A DNA stretch of 64,000 bases from Symsagittifera roscoffensis (lineage: Eukaryota; Xenacoelomorpha; Acoela; Convolutidae): positions 49,495,892-49,559,891 of the forward strand of contig NC_087069.1 in the NCBI RefSeq assembly GCF_963678635.1, written 5' to 3'. Position numbers and translations under genes: made by a program. The notes under the pieces are model-generated. The model worked only from the letters and a program-made list of their open reading frames with translations. It was not told the origin of the DNA and did not search any database. This document shows positions 43,428 to 54,474 of the stretch, piece after piece; positions within the stretch are counted from its first letter, which is position 1, and each line of letters starts with the position of its first letter.

Positions 43428-44403
43428 GGACTCAAGCAGATAATTATGGTTGGCAGTAGGTTGCTCGTCATTTTGTCATTCTTCTGGGCTCATATCGGTC
43501 CGACAGTCTGTATCTCGCTTTGACGTGTTTTTTCAACGCCATCATTTGACCATTCAGTTCTCCGGGACTGTGGATATCGTCTTTTTAGCTTAACACAAAC
43601 TATACTTCTCAAGACCTCCCTATCATCATCCGGTTCCAGGTTCGTCCTGACAATTGAATTGCACGATAGCTCCCTGAATTGTTTCCTTGACACACCTGTT
43701 TTCTCAAGCTTTTCTCCTCGGTTGCTCTAGGTTGTACGTCCCTGAGAAAGCGTCAGTTTGTAGTTCTCTGTCGTGGTACCTCATTTTCTCTTCTGCTAAT
43801 ATCATGCAAAGACTGTATTGGTCATCATCACTCTTATCTGAGTCATCCTCGCAACTCCCCGGAAAAATTCTCTCCTCACTGTCTCATTCTGTTTTCGCCC
43901 ACTCCCCGGACTCTTGATCTAGTCCGAGGTGCTCGGCTTCCTCCTTGAATGACACTTTCTTCTTCCGAAACGTAGTCCGTCTTAATAGGTCCTCCGGATT
44001 TTTCTCGACCAGTATTCGCTCAACTTCTTTGTAGTCAGGTTGCTTGCCTATCATTGAGTCTTTGCCATGAGTTGCTTCCACGCTTTTCAATATGGTGACT
44101 TCCGGTATGTCTTTGCCATTGTTCCGGATTACAGGTTTATCGTCTGCTAGTTTCTCGAGTAGTCTCATCAAAACCCCTCCTATCGTTACCCTTCTTGTCT
44201 CCACTTCATCGAGGTCGTAGCCTTTGATTTTAATGTTTCCCTCACTATCTTCGACTTGAGCATCATATCCATTGGCATCCCTGGGATTCTCTTGAGAATT
44301 TCTAGCGCTTCATGTTCAACTGGTAGCTCGGAATGGTCCTCTATTGGTTTCCCTGACTTGTCAAGCCACCTCCTGAGTGGAAGACTGTCATACGTATCTT
44401 TGT

Positions 44404-45737
44404 CTATGAATGAGAAAACATCTCCTGTCTCTCGTAGATTTCCGTCTTCTTGCTCAAGCTGTTGGCATTTTGACGTTTGTCACTTGTTCTGTGTTCAATA
44501 ATCATGTTATAACCATCCAAGCGCACTATCCACCTCCCAATGTAGCTCTGGTCCATTGAGTACGTTTTCAACATACGTTTTCTGTTGTCGACCCGTAACT
44601 TGAATGGCTCGCTACCCAGGTATGCCGTGTATTTTTCTACAAAGGTGACTACCGCAAACATTTTCGATTTGGGTGCCCCGTATTTCTTTTCTGTATCACT
44701 CGAGACTTTGCTCCCATGAGCTATCGGTCTCAAGACTGCCTTACCGTTTCACTCCTGTTCTTGGTGGAGTATTCCAGAGATCGCTACCACCGATGCATCC
44801 GTATCCAGAACATACATTGCCTTTTCCGCGGGCGTCTCTAGCACAGGTGCTACGCAGAGCTCTCTCTTTATTCTTTTAAATGACTCCTCTGCCGCGTTAT
44901 TCCACGTGAATTTCTTGCCATTGTGCCTCATGAGTTGTTGCATTGGATATACTTTGTCCGCATAGCCCTTGATGAACTACCTGCAATATTTCGTCAAACC
45001 CAGGAAGCTCATTAGCTGATGCTCCGTTTTTGGTGGTTTCCAAGTCGGCACCGCCTCTACTGCGTCTGGGTCTGGTGTGACGACATGTTTGTCCACCATC
45101 CTCCCCAGGATTTGAATCGAATCCTTGAGAATCTCACACTTCGATGGCTTGCATTTTAGTCCTGCTCTTTTCATGCAAGCGAACACTTCGTCTAGTCGTT
45201 CGACGTGATCCTCTAGAGTAGGTATCGCAATCACCACGTCATCCACGTAACACATTACCAAATTGCCACATTTCTTCGTTACACTTGTGCCATCAATCGT
45301 TGGAACATGGCTGTAGCATTGCAAAGGCCAAAGGGCATCCTCTCCTATTGAAACAGTCCCAGCTCGCAAGCAATTAATGTCTGGTCCCTGTCCTGTTTCC
45401 TCAGTGGTACCTGCCAAAAAGCCGACCCGTAATCAAGAGTTGTGAAAAAAATTGCATCTCCTAGTTTCGAGAGGCTCTCATCAATCCTAGGTATGGGATA
45501 GGCATCCTTCACCATGACGGAGTTCAGATACCAAAAGTCACAACAAAACCATAGTTGGTCTCCTTCCTTCTTAGTCATCACTACTCCACACGCCCACGGT
45601 GATTTGGATGATTCTATCATATCATATTCTTGTAGGGTCTCTATCTCTTTTCTGCATGCATCCGATTTGTTAGGGGTCATACACATCGCCCCCTCCCTAT
45701 GTGGTACCGCCGACTCCTCAAACTCTAACAACACCAT
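44404..45737 (-). pseudogene. T3 RT and RNase H
   Basis: 45345-45737 carries the RT N-terminal half, including YGSAFWQVPLRKQDRDQT, which is lost in several sister copies. 44977-45417 has YVDDVVIAIPTLEDHVERLD and the LMSFLGLTKYC block. 44749-44943 and 44404-44733 carry RNase H (MYVLDTDASVVAISGILHQE, then a shortened middle with RKRMLKTYSMDQSYIGRWIV). The RT N-terminus and palm overlap in different frames near 45400. Broken. Confidence 0.85.
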
Positions 45738-48193
45738 CTGAACAACACTTCCGTCTGGTATAGCTGTGGTAATATGGTGAGATTATGCCTGTGTTTTACC
45801 TTCTCCTCTTCTTTCCCCCTGCACGCTATCACTCCATCAGCTGTGTGATAGAGTAAGTCCCTTCTCTCTTTGTAGAACTGGCTCAAGATCTTGTAACTAT
45901 CCTCCTCCCCGTCTCCTTTCTCCTTGACTGCCGTCATGATCAATTTAGAGAGGTTGCTGGTCATTTTGTCATTCTTCTGGGCTCATATCGGTCCGACAGT
46001 CTGTTTCTCGCTTTGACGTGTTTCTTCAACATCATCATTTGACCATTCAGTTCTCCGGGACTGTGGATGTCGTCTTTTAGCTTAACACAAACTATCCTTC
46101 TCAAGACCTCCCTGTCATCATCCGGTTCCAAATTCGTCCTGACATTTTAATTGCACGATAGCTCCCTGAATGGTTTCCTTGACACAACTATTTTCTCAAG
46201 CTCTTCTCCTCGGTTGCTCTATGTTGTACGTCCCTGAGGAAGGTTCAGTTTGTAGTTTTCTGACCAGGTGCCTCATTTTCTCTTCTGCTAATATCATGCA
46301 AAGACTGTATTGGTCATCACCACTCTTCTCTGAGTCACCCTCGCATTCTTCCTACTCCCCGAAAAAATTCTCTCCTCACTGTCTCATTCTGTTTTCGGCC
46401 ACTCCTCGGACTCTTGATTTAGTCCGAAGTGTTCGGCTTCCTCCTTGAATGACATTTTCTTCTTCCGAAACGTAGTCCGTCTTAATAAGTCCTCCGGAAT
46501 TTTCTCGACCAGTGTTCGCACAACTTCTTTGTAGTCAGGTTGCTTGCCTATCCTTGAGTCTTCGCCATGAGCTGCTTGCCCTCTTTTCCATATGGTGGCT
46601 TCCAGTTTATCTTTGTTATTGTTCTGGATTACAGGTTTATCGTCTGCTTGTTTCTCGAGTAGTCTCATCAAATCCTCTCCAATCGTTACCCTTCTTGTCA
46701 CCACTTCATCGAGGTCGTAGCCTTTGCTTTTAGTGTTTCCCTCACTATCTTCGACTTGAGCATCATTTCCATTGGCATCCGTGAATTTCTCTTGAGAATT
46801 TCTTTCGCCTCATGTTCAACTGGTAGCTCGGAATGGTCATCTATTGGTTTCCCTGACTTGTCAAGCCACCTACTGAGTAGATGACTGTCATACGTATCTT
46901 TGTCCATGAATGAAAAAACATCTCCTGTCTCTCGTAGAATTCCGTCTTCTTGCTCAAGCTGTCGGCATTTTGACTCTACTCACTTGTTCTGTGTTCAATA
47001 ATCATGTTATAACCATCCAAGCGCACTATCCACCTCCCAATGTAGCTCTGGTCCATTGAGTACGTTTTCAACCTACTGAGTGCTCTGTTGTCGACCCGTA
47101 ACTTGAAAGGCTCGCTAACCAGAAATGCCCTGTATTTTTCTACAAAGGTAACTACCGTAAACCTTTCCGCTTTGGGTGCCCCGTATTTCATTTCTGTATC
47201 ATTCAAGACTTTGCTCACGTAAGCTATAGGTCTCAAGACTGCCTTTCCGTTCAACTCCTGTTCTTGATGGAGTATTCCAGAGATCGTACCACCAATGCAT
47301 CCGTATCCAGCACATACATTGCCTTTTCTGCGGGCGTCCCTAGCACAGTTGCTTCACACAGCTCTCTCTTTATTCTCTTAAATGACTCCTCTGCCGCGTT
47401 ATTCCACGTGAATTTCTTGCCCTTGTGCCTCATGAGTTGTTGCATTGGATATACTTTGTCCGCATAGCCCTTGATGAACTACCTGCAATATTTTGCAAAA
47501 CCCAGGAAGCTCATTAGCTGATGCTCCGTTTTCGGTGGTTTCCAAGTCGGCACCGCCTCTACTGCGTCTGGGTCTGGTCTGATGACATGTTTGTCCACCA
47601 TCCTCCCCAGGTTTTTAATCGCATCCTTGAGAATCTCACACTTCGATGGCTTGCATTTTAGTCCTGCTCTTTTCATGCAAGCGAACACCTCGTCTAGTCG
47701 TTCGACGTGATCCTCTAGAGTAGATGTTGCTATCACCGAGTCATCCACGTAACACATTACCAAATTGCCATATTTCTTCGTTAAACTTGTCAGTGCATGT
47801 GCATTCAATCGTTGGAACGTGGCTGTAGTACTGTCTTGTCCCTGTCCTGTTTACCTGTGGTACCTGCCAAAAAGCCGACCCTTAATCAAGAGTTGTAAAA
47901 AATATTGCATCTCCTAGTTTCGAGAGGCTGTCATCAATCCTAGGTATGGGATAGGCATCCTTTAACATGACGGAGTTCAGATACCGAAAGTCACAACAAA
48001 ACCTTGGTTGGTCTCCTTTCGCCTTAGCCATCAATACTCCACACGCCCACGGTGATTTGGATGGTTCTATCATATCATACTCTTGTAGGGTCTCTATCTC
48101 TTTTCTGCATGCATCCGATTTGTTAGGGGTCATACGCATCGCCCCCTCCCTATGTGGTACCGTCGAAAAAACGTCCTGATTCCGATCTGGCAT
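45725..48193 (-). pseudogene. T4 RT, RNase H and integrase zinc region
   Basis: 47882-48193 is the RT N-terminus (EIETLQEYDMIEPSKSPWAC, with an upstream deletion that removes the GCCNFVEHEIEFEE block kept in T1). 47479-47808 is the palm; it reads YVDDSVIATS, so the residue after YVDD is changed. 46976-47445 is RNase H with a frame break near 47260 (DTDALVVRSLEYSIK). 46384-46907 is the linker. 45725-45964 has LYHTADGVIACRGKEEEKVK, up to LFRW, cut at the T3 junction. It cannot be active. Confidence 0.83.
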
Positions 48194-48282
48194 ATCCTTG
48201 ATGGCTTGGAGCTGTTCGTCCGTTACCTAGCACCTCATGTGTTCTATTGCTGGTAATACCGGTTTAAACATCTCCAATTCCT

Positions 48283-49064
48283 CTATTGTGGGTCTTTCCG
48301 AAAAATTCGAACACCTCGAAAGTCCATTATTTCAAATCTAGTTTTCACAGGTAGTGCGTATCCCAGCTTCCTTCCCCTCTGGATTGTGATTGGTATATCA
48401 AGAGTATTCAACAAGACTCTGACGCAGAGGCCACTCTTGGTTATCGAGAAGGATCTTCCCAAAATAGCAACACTTTGACTATTCGGATTCGGCATTATGC
48501 ATACTTGTTTATTGTCACTTAGTTCAATTAAGTTTTTCATCCGCAGACTTACTATCGCCGCCTCATTTGCCTTCAGCCCTACTCTCCTATACAAGAAAAC
48601 TGGAGATTTATTTTCATTCACCTTTATCACATTTACCGGTTTAAATACGTACTTCCTTTCCGGGTTCCGAATCCTGAAGATCAATTGTTACATCGAAATT
48701 CCTGATGAAATCTCTGCCTAAAATGAATTGGTCAGACTCATCTAGATTCTCCACTACCAGAAAACTCATGCAAAAATTGCTTATTCCAGATTTTGGGCTA
48801 TTATTCGTGTCCTACCTAGAACCCGCACCGCCCTTTTGTTTGCCGCTGATAGCCGTATTCTTGAGTCTATCAAGTCATCTTTGTCGAACCCCAAATTTTC
48901 CATGTTTCAATTGGTATATTACTCAAGACGGCTCCTGTGTCCAATAACCAACGCAGTTGAGTCTTGTTCCCGCTTGTGTCCAGTACGTGTGCAGATACGT
49001 CTGCCTCTGTTCCCAGATGCATTGCATCTTCTTCTAACATAGCGTTGTGTCCAATCGACCTCAC
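48283..49064 (-). pseudogene. T4 protease
   Basis: 48870-49064 contains LRWLLDTGAVLSNIPIETW, the DTG active site of a retroviral-type aspartic protease. 48283-48684 contains FRIRNPERKYVFKPVNVIKV, RVGLKANEAAIVSLRMKNL and IPITIQRGRKLGYALPVKTR. The ILGRDF block between them (as at 36650) is damaged near 48700. It would act as a homodimer cleaving Gag-Pol. A frame change separates the two halves. Confidence 0.82.
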
Positions 49065-49531
49065 TTTTAGTTCCTCTCTACCAACTTAGATGTGCCCGGC
49101 TAGAACTTCATCACACGTTATCATCGTTTTTGTGTAGATGTTTATTCCATCTATATTCAAAAAGACCTCAAGTGGACCATAGGTTTCTGTGGATCTGTTG
49201 TCTATACGAACTGATTTACTACCACCTCTCGTCAGTAATGCCCTTAAATTCTAGAAGGGATTTGCGGGCTTATTGCGCTCAAGTAATCCGCGTACACATC
49301 TATGTACATTACTGTCTGATCACTCGATTCACTCAAGTTTCTTGTTACTTCGTGGCCGCCCACTGTAATTTTTGACATGATTCTTGCCCCAATTTTCGTG
49401 ATGCCAAATGGTTTCCCAGTCACCATTTTCAAGGTGTTGCAAATACTCTTCTCATTTTGTTCTCTCCGCTTCTGTTTCTGGTCTTGTCATACAGAGTGTT
49501 TCAATCAATCTCTGTTTTTCTAATTCCTGTT

Positions 49532-50062
49532 TCAGCCGTTGCTCGATTTCTTTGGTGCCAAGTCTTGCTTGATTTTGTTGATGGCAGCTGCTTTTTCGTA
49601 GTTTATCTCTAGTGAATTCTTCGTCTCAGCCCCAGTGGCATCTTTGACTTGTGTCACGGCCTTCACTGTCTTTTTTGATAATTCACAACTCGCTACTTCT
49701 TTATTATGCAGATTTTTTTCAGCTTGTCTGTTCCTGTTTTTCGGGAATGAGCACTTCTTTGGTTTCATTAAAATGTACTCTCTTGAATTTTGTCTCGTCA
49801 ACTCTGGGATTGGTGCATTACCTTTTGATAGTGTATAATATGTTGCCAACCGCTTTCTCAAGTCGTCACTTCTCATCCCAACAATAAACTTTGAAGCGAT
49901 GCTGAAGCTTCTTCTGTTTGTCGATTCTTCCGGGTCGCTTCTTCTCCTCAAGCTCTCAAGATCATCCAGAAATTGATCGATTGACTCGTCTTGTCTTTGT
50001 CTTCTTTTTTCAAATCTCATCATAGCTTGATGACCCTTCATTCCTGATCCGATTCGATTCAA
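49532..50062 (-). pseudogene. T4 gag, C-terminal half (capsid region)
   Basis: It starts NRIGSGMKGHQAMMRFEKRR and includes DESIDQFLDDLESLRRRSDP, the capsid C-terminal helix pattern shared by Ty3/Gypsy Gag, then SKFIVGMRSDDLRKRLATYY. It is in the same frame as the upstream piece, separated only by a stop at 50069-50071. The C-terminus is Lys-rich without a CCHC knuckle. Confidence 0.82.
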
Positions 50063-50068
50063 CAGTAT

Positions 50069-51361
50069 CTAGAAGATTTTGTCCGCTGTACCATGCTCCT
50101 CCTCGTTCTTTGCTACTACGCACTTTGTGCCTTCTAGATTGCTTAGTATTGCTGTGCAGGCCTGCATTTCGTCCTTCAGTTTGTCCTGTTCTAGATCTAG
50201 TCTCATGACTTCTACCCAGGTGTCAATGCAGCCATCCGAGTCGTCTTTAAATTCTTTTGATTTCTTGAAGGTCTTTCTGGATTTACCACATCCTCTGTCA
50301 CTCGAATCTGTATTCCTTGTTGCAAATGCTTTAAGTGTCCTGTTCATCATTTCCCAGGTACTCGCCTTGGTCATGGCGTCAGGTGTTACACCTGTGTGAG
50401 TACTCGAGTCCACCGGTGCATTCGTCGAGCTTGAGGTTCCACTAATCATAGTAGTCTTGGACCCTACTGCCCCTATGCTCGTTGAAATCCGGGGTAACGG
50501 TGTCGACTCCCTTTTCTTCCGTTGCGGTTCTACAAAGTCAACTCTAGGTCCCTGTGGTTTGTCTGCCACTAAATTATCTTGTGCTATAGAGTTTCTCTTG
50601 AGTGCATCCAGTTTATACTGTATGGCACAAGAACTTTCAGCGTGATCCTTGCGCATAGTATCCACTCTGGTCTCTAGGTTCAACAACTTCTCATTCACGG
50701 TGTCATACCGTTTCTTCATTTCATCCATATCCTTCTTGATATATTTTCCTCGCTCTTTGTCGGTAGTCTCTACCTCGTCCGACATCTGTTGTAGCTTTTC
50801 TTCCGTGGCCTTTGCTAAGACATAGTAACTCTCCAGGTTCTCGTTTTTGTTGTGTCTTATTTCCTTTTTCAGCTCTTGGCGGTCCTCTTCACTGCACTTT
50901 AACTTTTTGTCTTTTTTATTTAATTTTGTCTTTAAGTCTCCCAGCTCTACTGAAGTTGTTTTCGATCCATCAGCTCGTTTATCTTGGCTAGATGTCGCTT
51001 CTTGCGTGGCTTCTTCTTTATCATTCCTGGTTTCCAACGTTATCGTGGAAATTTTCCCAAAGGTTTTGCTTTTCTCGGTCAATGCAGTTATCTCCTCCTT
51101 GGCTCGTGGCTTCATTCCGACCATCGCAGCAATCCGCTCTTTGAATGATGTTCTCTTCGTTTGTGAGTCATCTTTTAACGTCTCTGGTGTATTTGTCGCC
51201 TCTTCTCCATTTCCTTTTGGTGAGAATTCTATGGTTTTCTTTTCCTGTTCTTCTGTATTTGGCATCGGTGTGGACTCCGTTGTCCTCCCTTCCATTCCAT
51301 CTATACTTTGATCTGGTGTCTCTAGTTCAGTCTCTTTTGCTTGTATGCTTTGTTCTTCCAT
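50069..51361 (-). CDS. T4 gag, N-terminal half (430 codons open)
   Basis: The longest undamaged gag frame. It starts MEEQSIQAKETELETPDQSI at 51361, about 230 bp from the LTR, a normal gag position. A Glu/Lys/Thr-rich segment leads into two coiled-coil runs (LGDLKTKLNKKDKKLKCSEE and NEKLLNLETRVDTMRKDHAE), a Ser/Thr/Pro-rich linker and a second domain with CIDTWVEVMRLDLEQDKLKD. It ends TADKIF and a stop (50069-50071), beyond which the same frame continues into the capsid block at 50062. The stop may be a nonsense mutation; a real suppression site is possible but unsupported. Unusually long and coil-rich before the capsid part. Confidence 0.72.
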   Translation of the reverse strand: MEEQSIQAKETELETPDQSIDGMEGRTTESTPMPNTEEQEKKTIEFSPKGNGEEATNTPETLKDDSQTKRTSFKERIAAMVGMKPRAKEEITALTEKSKTFGKISTITLETRNDKEEATQEATSSQDKRADGSKTTSVELGDLKTKLNKKDKKLKCSEEDRQELKKEIRHNKNENLESYYVLAKATEEKLQQMSDEVETTDKERGKYIKKDMDEMKKRYDTVNEKLLNLETRVDTMRKDHAESSCAIQYKLDALKRNSIAQDNLVADKPQGPRVDFVEPQRKKRESTPLPRISTSIGAVGSKTTMISGTSSSTNAPVDSSTHTGVTPDAMTKASTWEMMNRTLKAFATRNTDSSDRGCGKSRKTFKKSKEFKDDSDGCIDTWVEVMRLDLEQDKLKDEMQACTAILSNLEGTKCVVAKNEEEHGTADKIF

Positions 51362-51578
51362 TGTTTTTTCTTACGCCATCTGTTCCTTGTTGCTTGTTAT
51401 GCTAACCTTATTCACTGAAATATTCTTCGTCCTTTCTCACGGATTTATTGGTGTTATTTTCTTCTGCGTTGAGGTCTGGTTTTGCTTAAGTCCTTTTCCC
51501 TTTCTTTCAGTTATCGACACCCTATTTCTTTTTATGATTTTTGTATTTACTATTTTCTTTATCTACAATTTTAATATT

Positions 51579-51590
51579 TATAAGTCCCCA
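51579..51590 (-). promoter_or_regulatory. Putative tRNA primer-binding site, T4
   Basis: TGGGGACTTATA on the - strand, one base from the LTR end, identical in sequence and position to 39451-39462. Confidence 0.55.
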
Positions 51591-51591
51591 C

Positions 51592-52993
51592 TGTAAAATA
51601 TGATTGAAATTATAAGAAAATTCCCTAATGTATTAAAAATTAAACCCAGTAAAATTAGTCTAAATTAGTTTTGAGTCCCGTTGTTCAAGCCTTAGGATCC
51701 TTCCTTCTAGTGTACTGTCCCTGGATTTCTTGGTACTCTCCTAGTACCCTTCGCTCAAGTGTTGGGATACTTCGATGAAGTCTTGTACACTTTGGTACTG
51801 TCCTAGTACTTTTATGTACCCTCCTAGGACCCTTCGCTCAAGTGTTAGGAATCTTCGTTACTGTCTCAGGACTTTTCTGAACTCTTCTAGGACCCTTCGC
51901 TCAGGTGTTGAAACACTTCGTTGCTCTCCCAGGACTTTTCTGAACTCTCCTAGGACCCTTCGCTCAGGTGTTGGTACACTTCGATGCTGTCCCAGGACTT
52001 TTCTGAACTCTCCTAGGACCCTTCACGCAAGGGTTGGTACACTTCGTTGCTATCCCAGGACTTTTCTGAACTCTCCTAGGACCCTTCGTTGCAGTGCTGG
52101 GACAATTAGATCACTATCCCAAGACTGAGTGTTGGGACACTTAGATCACTATCGCAAGACTGCCGGCGAAACTCTTGTACTTCTTCCCACCTTTTAGCTC
52201 AAATGTTTCTTCGCCTGATTGAAGAAATTCCCCGTACTTTATGTCGAGTATTGGGATACCTGATCCACTATCCCAGTACCACATCTGGAGCTCTTGTATA
52301 AAAAATAAACCCCAAAATCCAATTCTGTTCACCAAAAATTGCTTTACTAAGTCCCCTATAATTGCCTTCCCTGTTTCAATCCGATGCAAGTCAAAACACG
52401 ACTTGTTTGTTATTCTATAACTTTAGCCGATTCGTTAAAATTCTCTGAAATCTGGCCAAAAAATGTAAAAACTTTGCGAACTACAAAAACCAGAAAGTTA
52501 AGTATAACTAAAACTCATAGGCGACATATGCTGTTTTTCGTTAAAAAATGTCTGGTACCTGACTGTCAGGCGTTTTTCCTCCCCCCTACTAGCAATCTTA
52601 TGGGGTATTCTCCTTTTTTGGGTTCCAAAAACAGTCTATTTCCGATCCCCCCACCCGATCCGACCAGGTTACCTACCTTATTTCGATCTTAAATTTGGAT
52701 CTCCTCGCGTTGCAACTCATGTTCTGAGTCTATTGATTGATCGTTCCAGACTCTGGGTCTACTAATGTAACTAAAATTGACAATATCGATTGTATAGTTA
52801 CTATAATGTGTAACCCCTCTTTTACAATTTTGAACCGCCAACCTCTATCTAACCAGCCCCCTTCTAACCTCCCCCCTATCTATCCTCGCACTTAAGTCGA
52901 AAACTACCCTTCAGCGCAATGAGTGCTAAACCTCTCGAGTGAAAGTCCGTAGAATCTGTTTCCAAGCTCTGCTCAAGTTAAAACGTTTCCTCA
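51592..52993 (-). repeat. LTR of element T4 (about 1400 bp)
   Basis: It begins TGTAAAATATGATTG (+ strand) and ends at GTTTCCTCA, after which the sequence departs from the other LTRs. It is longer than the 39464 LTR because of one extra 63-bp minisatellite unit and a 109-bp insertion at about 52544-52652. It is clearly diverged from the 39464 LTR, so the two elements are not recent sisters. No partner 3' LTR and no target-site duplication can be identified. Confidence 0.75.
51843..52094. repeat. 63-bp minisatellite inside the T4 LTR, four units
   Basis: Units start at 51843, 51906, 51969 and 52032. There is one more unit than in the other two LTR copies, showing slippage-type length change. 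Confidence 0.87.
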
Positions 52994-54440
52994 TACATAT
53001 CCTCATACGTTTCCTCATACGTATCTTTGTCCATGAATGAAAAAACATCTCCTGTCTCTCGTAGAATTCCATCTTCTTGCTCAAGCTGTCGGCTTTTTGA
53101 TGTTTGTCACTTGTTCTGTGTTCAATTATCATGTTATAACCATCCAAGCGCACTATCCACCTCCCAATGTAGCTCTGGTCCATTGAGTACGTTTTCAACC
53201 TACTGAGTGCTCTGTTGTCGACCCGTAACTTGAATGGTTCGCTACCCAGAAATGCCCTGTATTTTTCTACAAAGATGACTACTGTAAACCTTTCCGCTTT
53301 GGGTGCCCCGTATTTCATTTCTGTATCACTCAAAACTTTGCTCCCGTAAGCTATCGGTCTCAAGACTGCCTTTCCGTTCCACTCCTGTTCTTGGTGGAGT
53401 ATTCCAGAGATCGCTACCACCGATGCATCCGTATCCAGCACGTACATTGCCTTTTCTGCGGGCGTCCCTAGCACAGTTACTTCGCACAGCTTCTCTTTAT
53501 TCTCTTAAATGCCTCCTCTGCCGCGTTATTCCACGTGATTTTCTTGCCCTTGTGTCTCATGAGTTGTTGCATTGGATATATTTTGTCCGCATAGCCCTTG
53601 ATGAACTACCTGCAATATTTCGCCAAACCCAGGAAGCTCATTAGCTGATGCTCCATTTTCGGTGGTTTCCATCTCGGCACCGCCTTTACTGCGTCTGGGT
53701 CTGGTCTGATGACATGTTTGTCCACCATCCTCCCCAGAATTTTAATCGAATCCTTGAGAATCTCACACTTCGATGGCTTGCATTTTAGTCCTGCTCTTTT
53801 CATGCAAGCGAACACATTGTCTAGTCGTTCGACGTGATCCTCTAGAGTAGGTGTCGCTATCACCACGTCATCCACGTAACACATTACCAAATTGCCAAAT
53901 TTCTTCGTTACACTTGTCAGTGCATGTGCCATCAATCGTTGGAACGTGGCTGTAGCATTGCAAAGGCCAAAGGGCATCCTCTCCCATTGAAACAGTCCCA
54001 GCTCGCAAGCAAATACTGGCTTGTCCCTGTCCTGTTTCCTCAGTGGTACCTGCCAAAAAGCCGAGCCCTAATCAAGAGTTAAAAGAAAATTTGCATCTGC
54101 TAGTTTCGAGAGGCTCTCATCAATCCTAGGTATGGGATAGGCATCCTTCACCTGACGGAGTTCAGATATCGAAAGTCACAACAAAACCTTAGTCGGTCTC
54201 CTTTCTTCTTAGCCATCACTACTCCACACGCCTACGGTGATTTGGATGGTTCTATCATATCATACTCTTGTAGGGTCTCTATCTCATTTCTGCATGCATC
54301 CGATTTGTTAGGGGTCATACGCATCGCCTCCTCCCTATGTGGTACCGCCGACTCCTCAAACTCTATTTCATGTTCAACAAAATTACAGCATCCAATGTCT
54401 GCTTTATGTTTCGAAAAAACGTCCTGATTCCGATCTGGCA
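52994..54440 (-). mobile_element. Ty3/Gypsy-like pol segment T5
   Basis: RT N-terminus (54232-54441), RT palm (53606-53977; MPFGLCNATATFQRLMAHAL, YVDDVVIATP) and RNase H (52926-53474; MYVLDTDASVVAISGILHQE, SKVLSDTEMKYGAPKAERF). The 3' edge is fused to the T4 LTR near 52994 through a CCTCATAC(A/G)T mini-repeat. The upstream edge is the same junction to a pol tail as T1/T2. The palm frame is open. The RT N-terminal half is separated from it by a stop and frame change near 54060-54160. Confidence 0.85.
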
Positions 54441-54474
54441 CATCCTTAATGGCTCATCCGTCGATGGTGCCTGG

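Larger units (their letters stand above)
42640..45737 (-). mobile_element. Ty3/Gypsy-like pol segment T3
   Basis: - strand RT (44977-45737), RNase H (44404-44943), linker (43490-44204) and integrase core (42712-43427), ending at the LTR stub. The integrase zinc region is missing: a deletion near 43437 fuses the core (CMTDSGYNQILVIIDHF) to the linker. The upstream edge at about 45731 is joined to the integrase zinc region of T4, so T3 and T4 look like one element carrying an internal duplication of RT-RNase H. Confidence 0.86.
45725..51591 (-). mobile_element. Ty3/Gypsy-like element T4 (gag to integrase zinc region)
   Basis: Adjacent to the LTR at 51592, the - strand reads gag (49532-51361), linker (49244-49432), protease (48283-49064), RT (47479-48193), RNase H (46976-47445), linker (46384-46907) and the integrase zinc region (45725-45964). 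There the copy is fused to T3. It is the least damaged gag-to-RT copy in the window. Confidence 0.88.
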
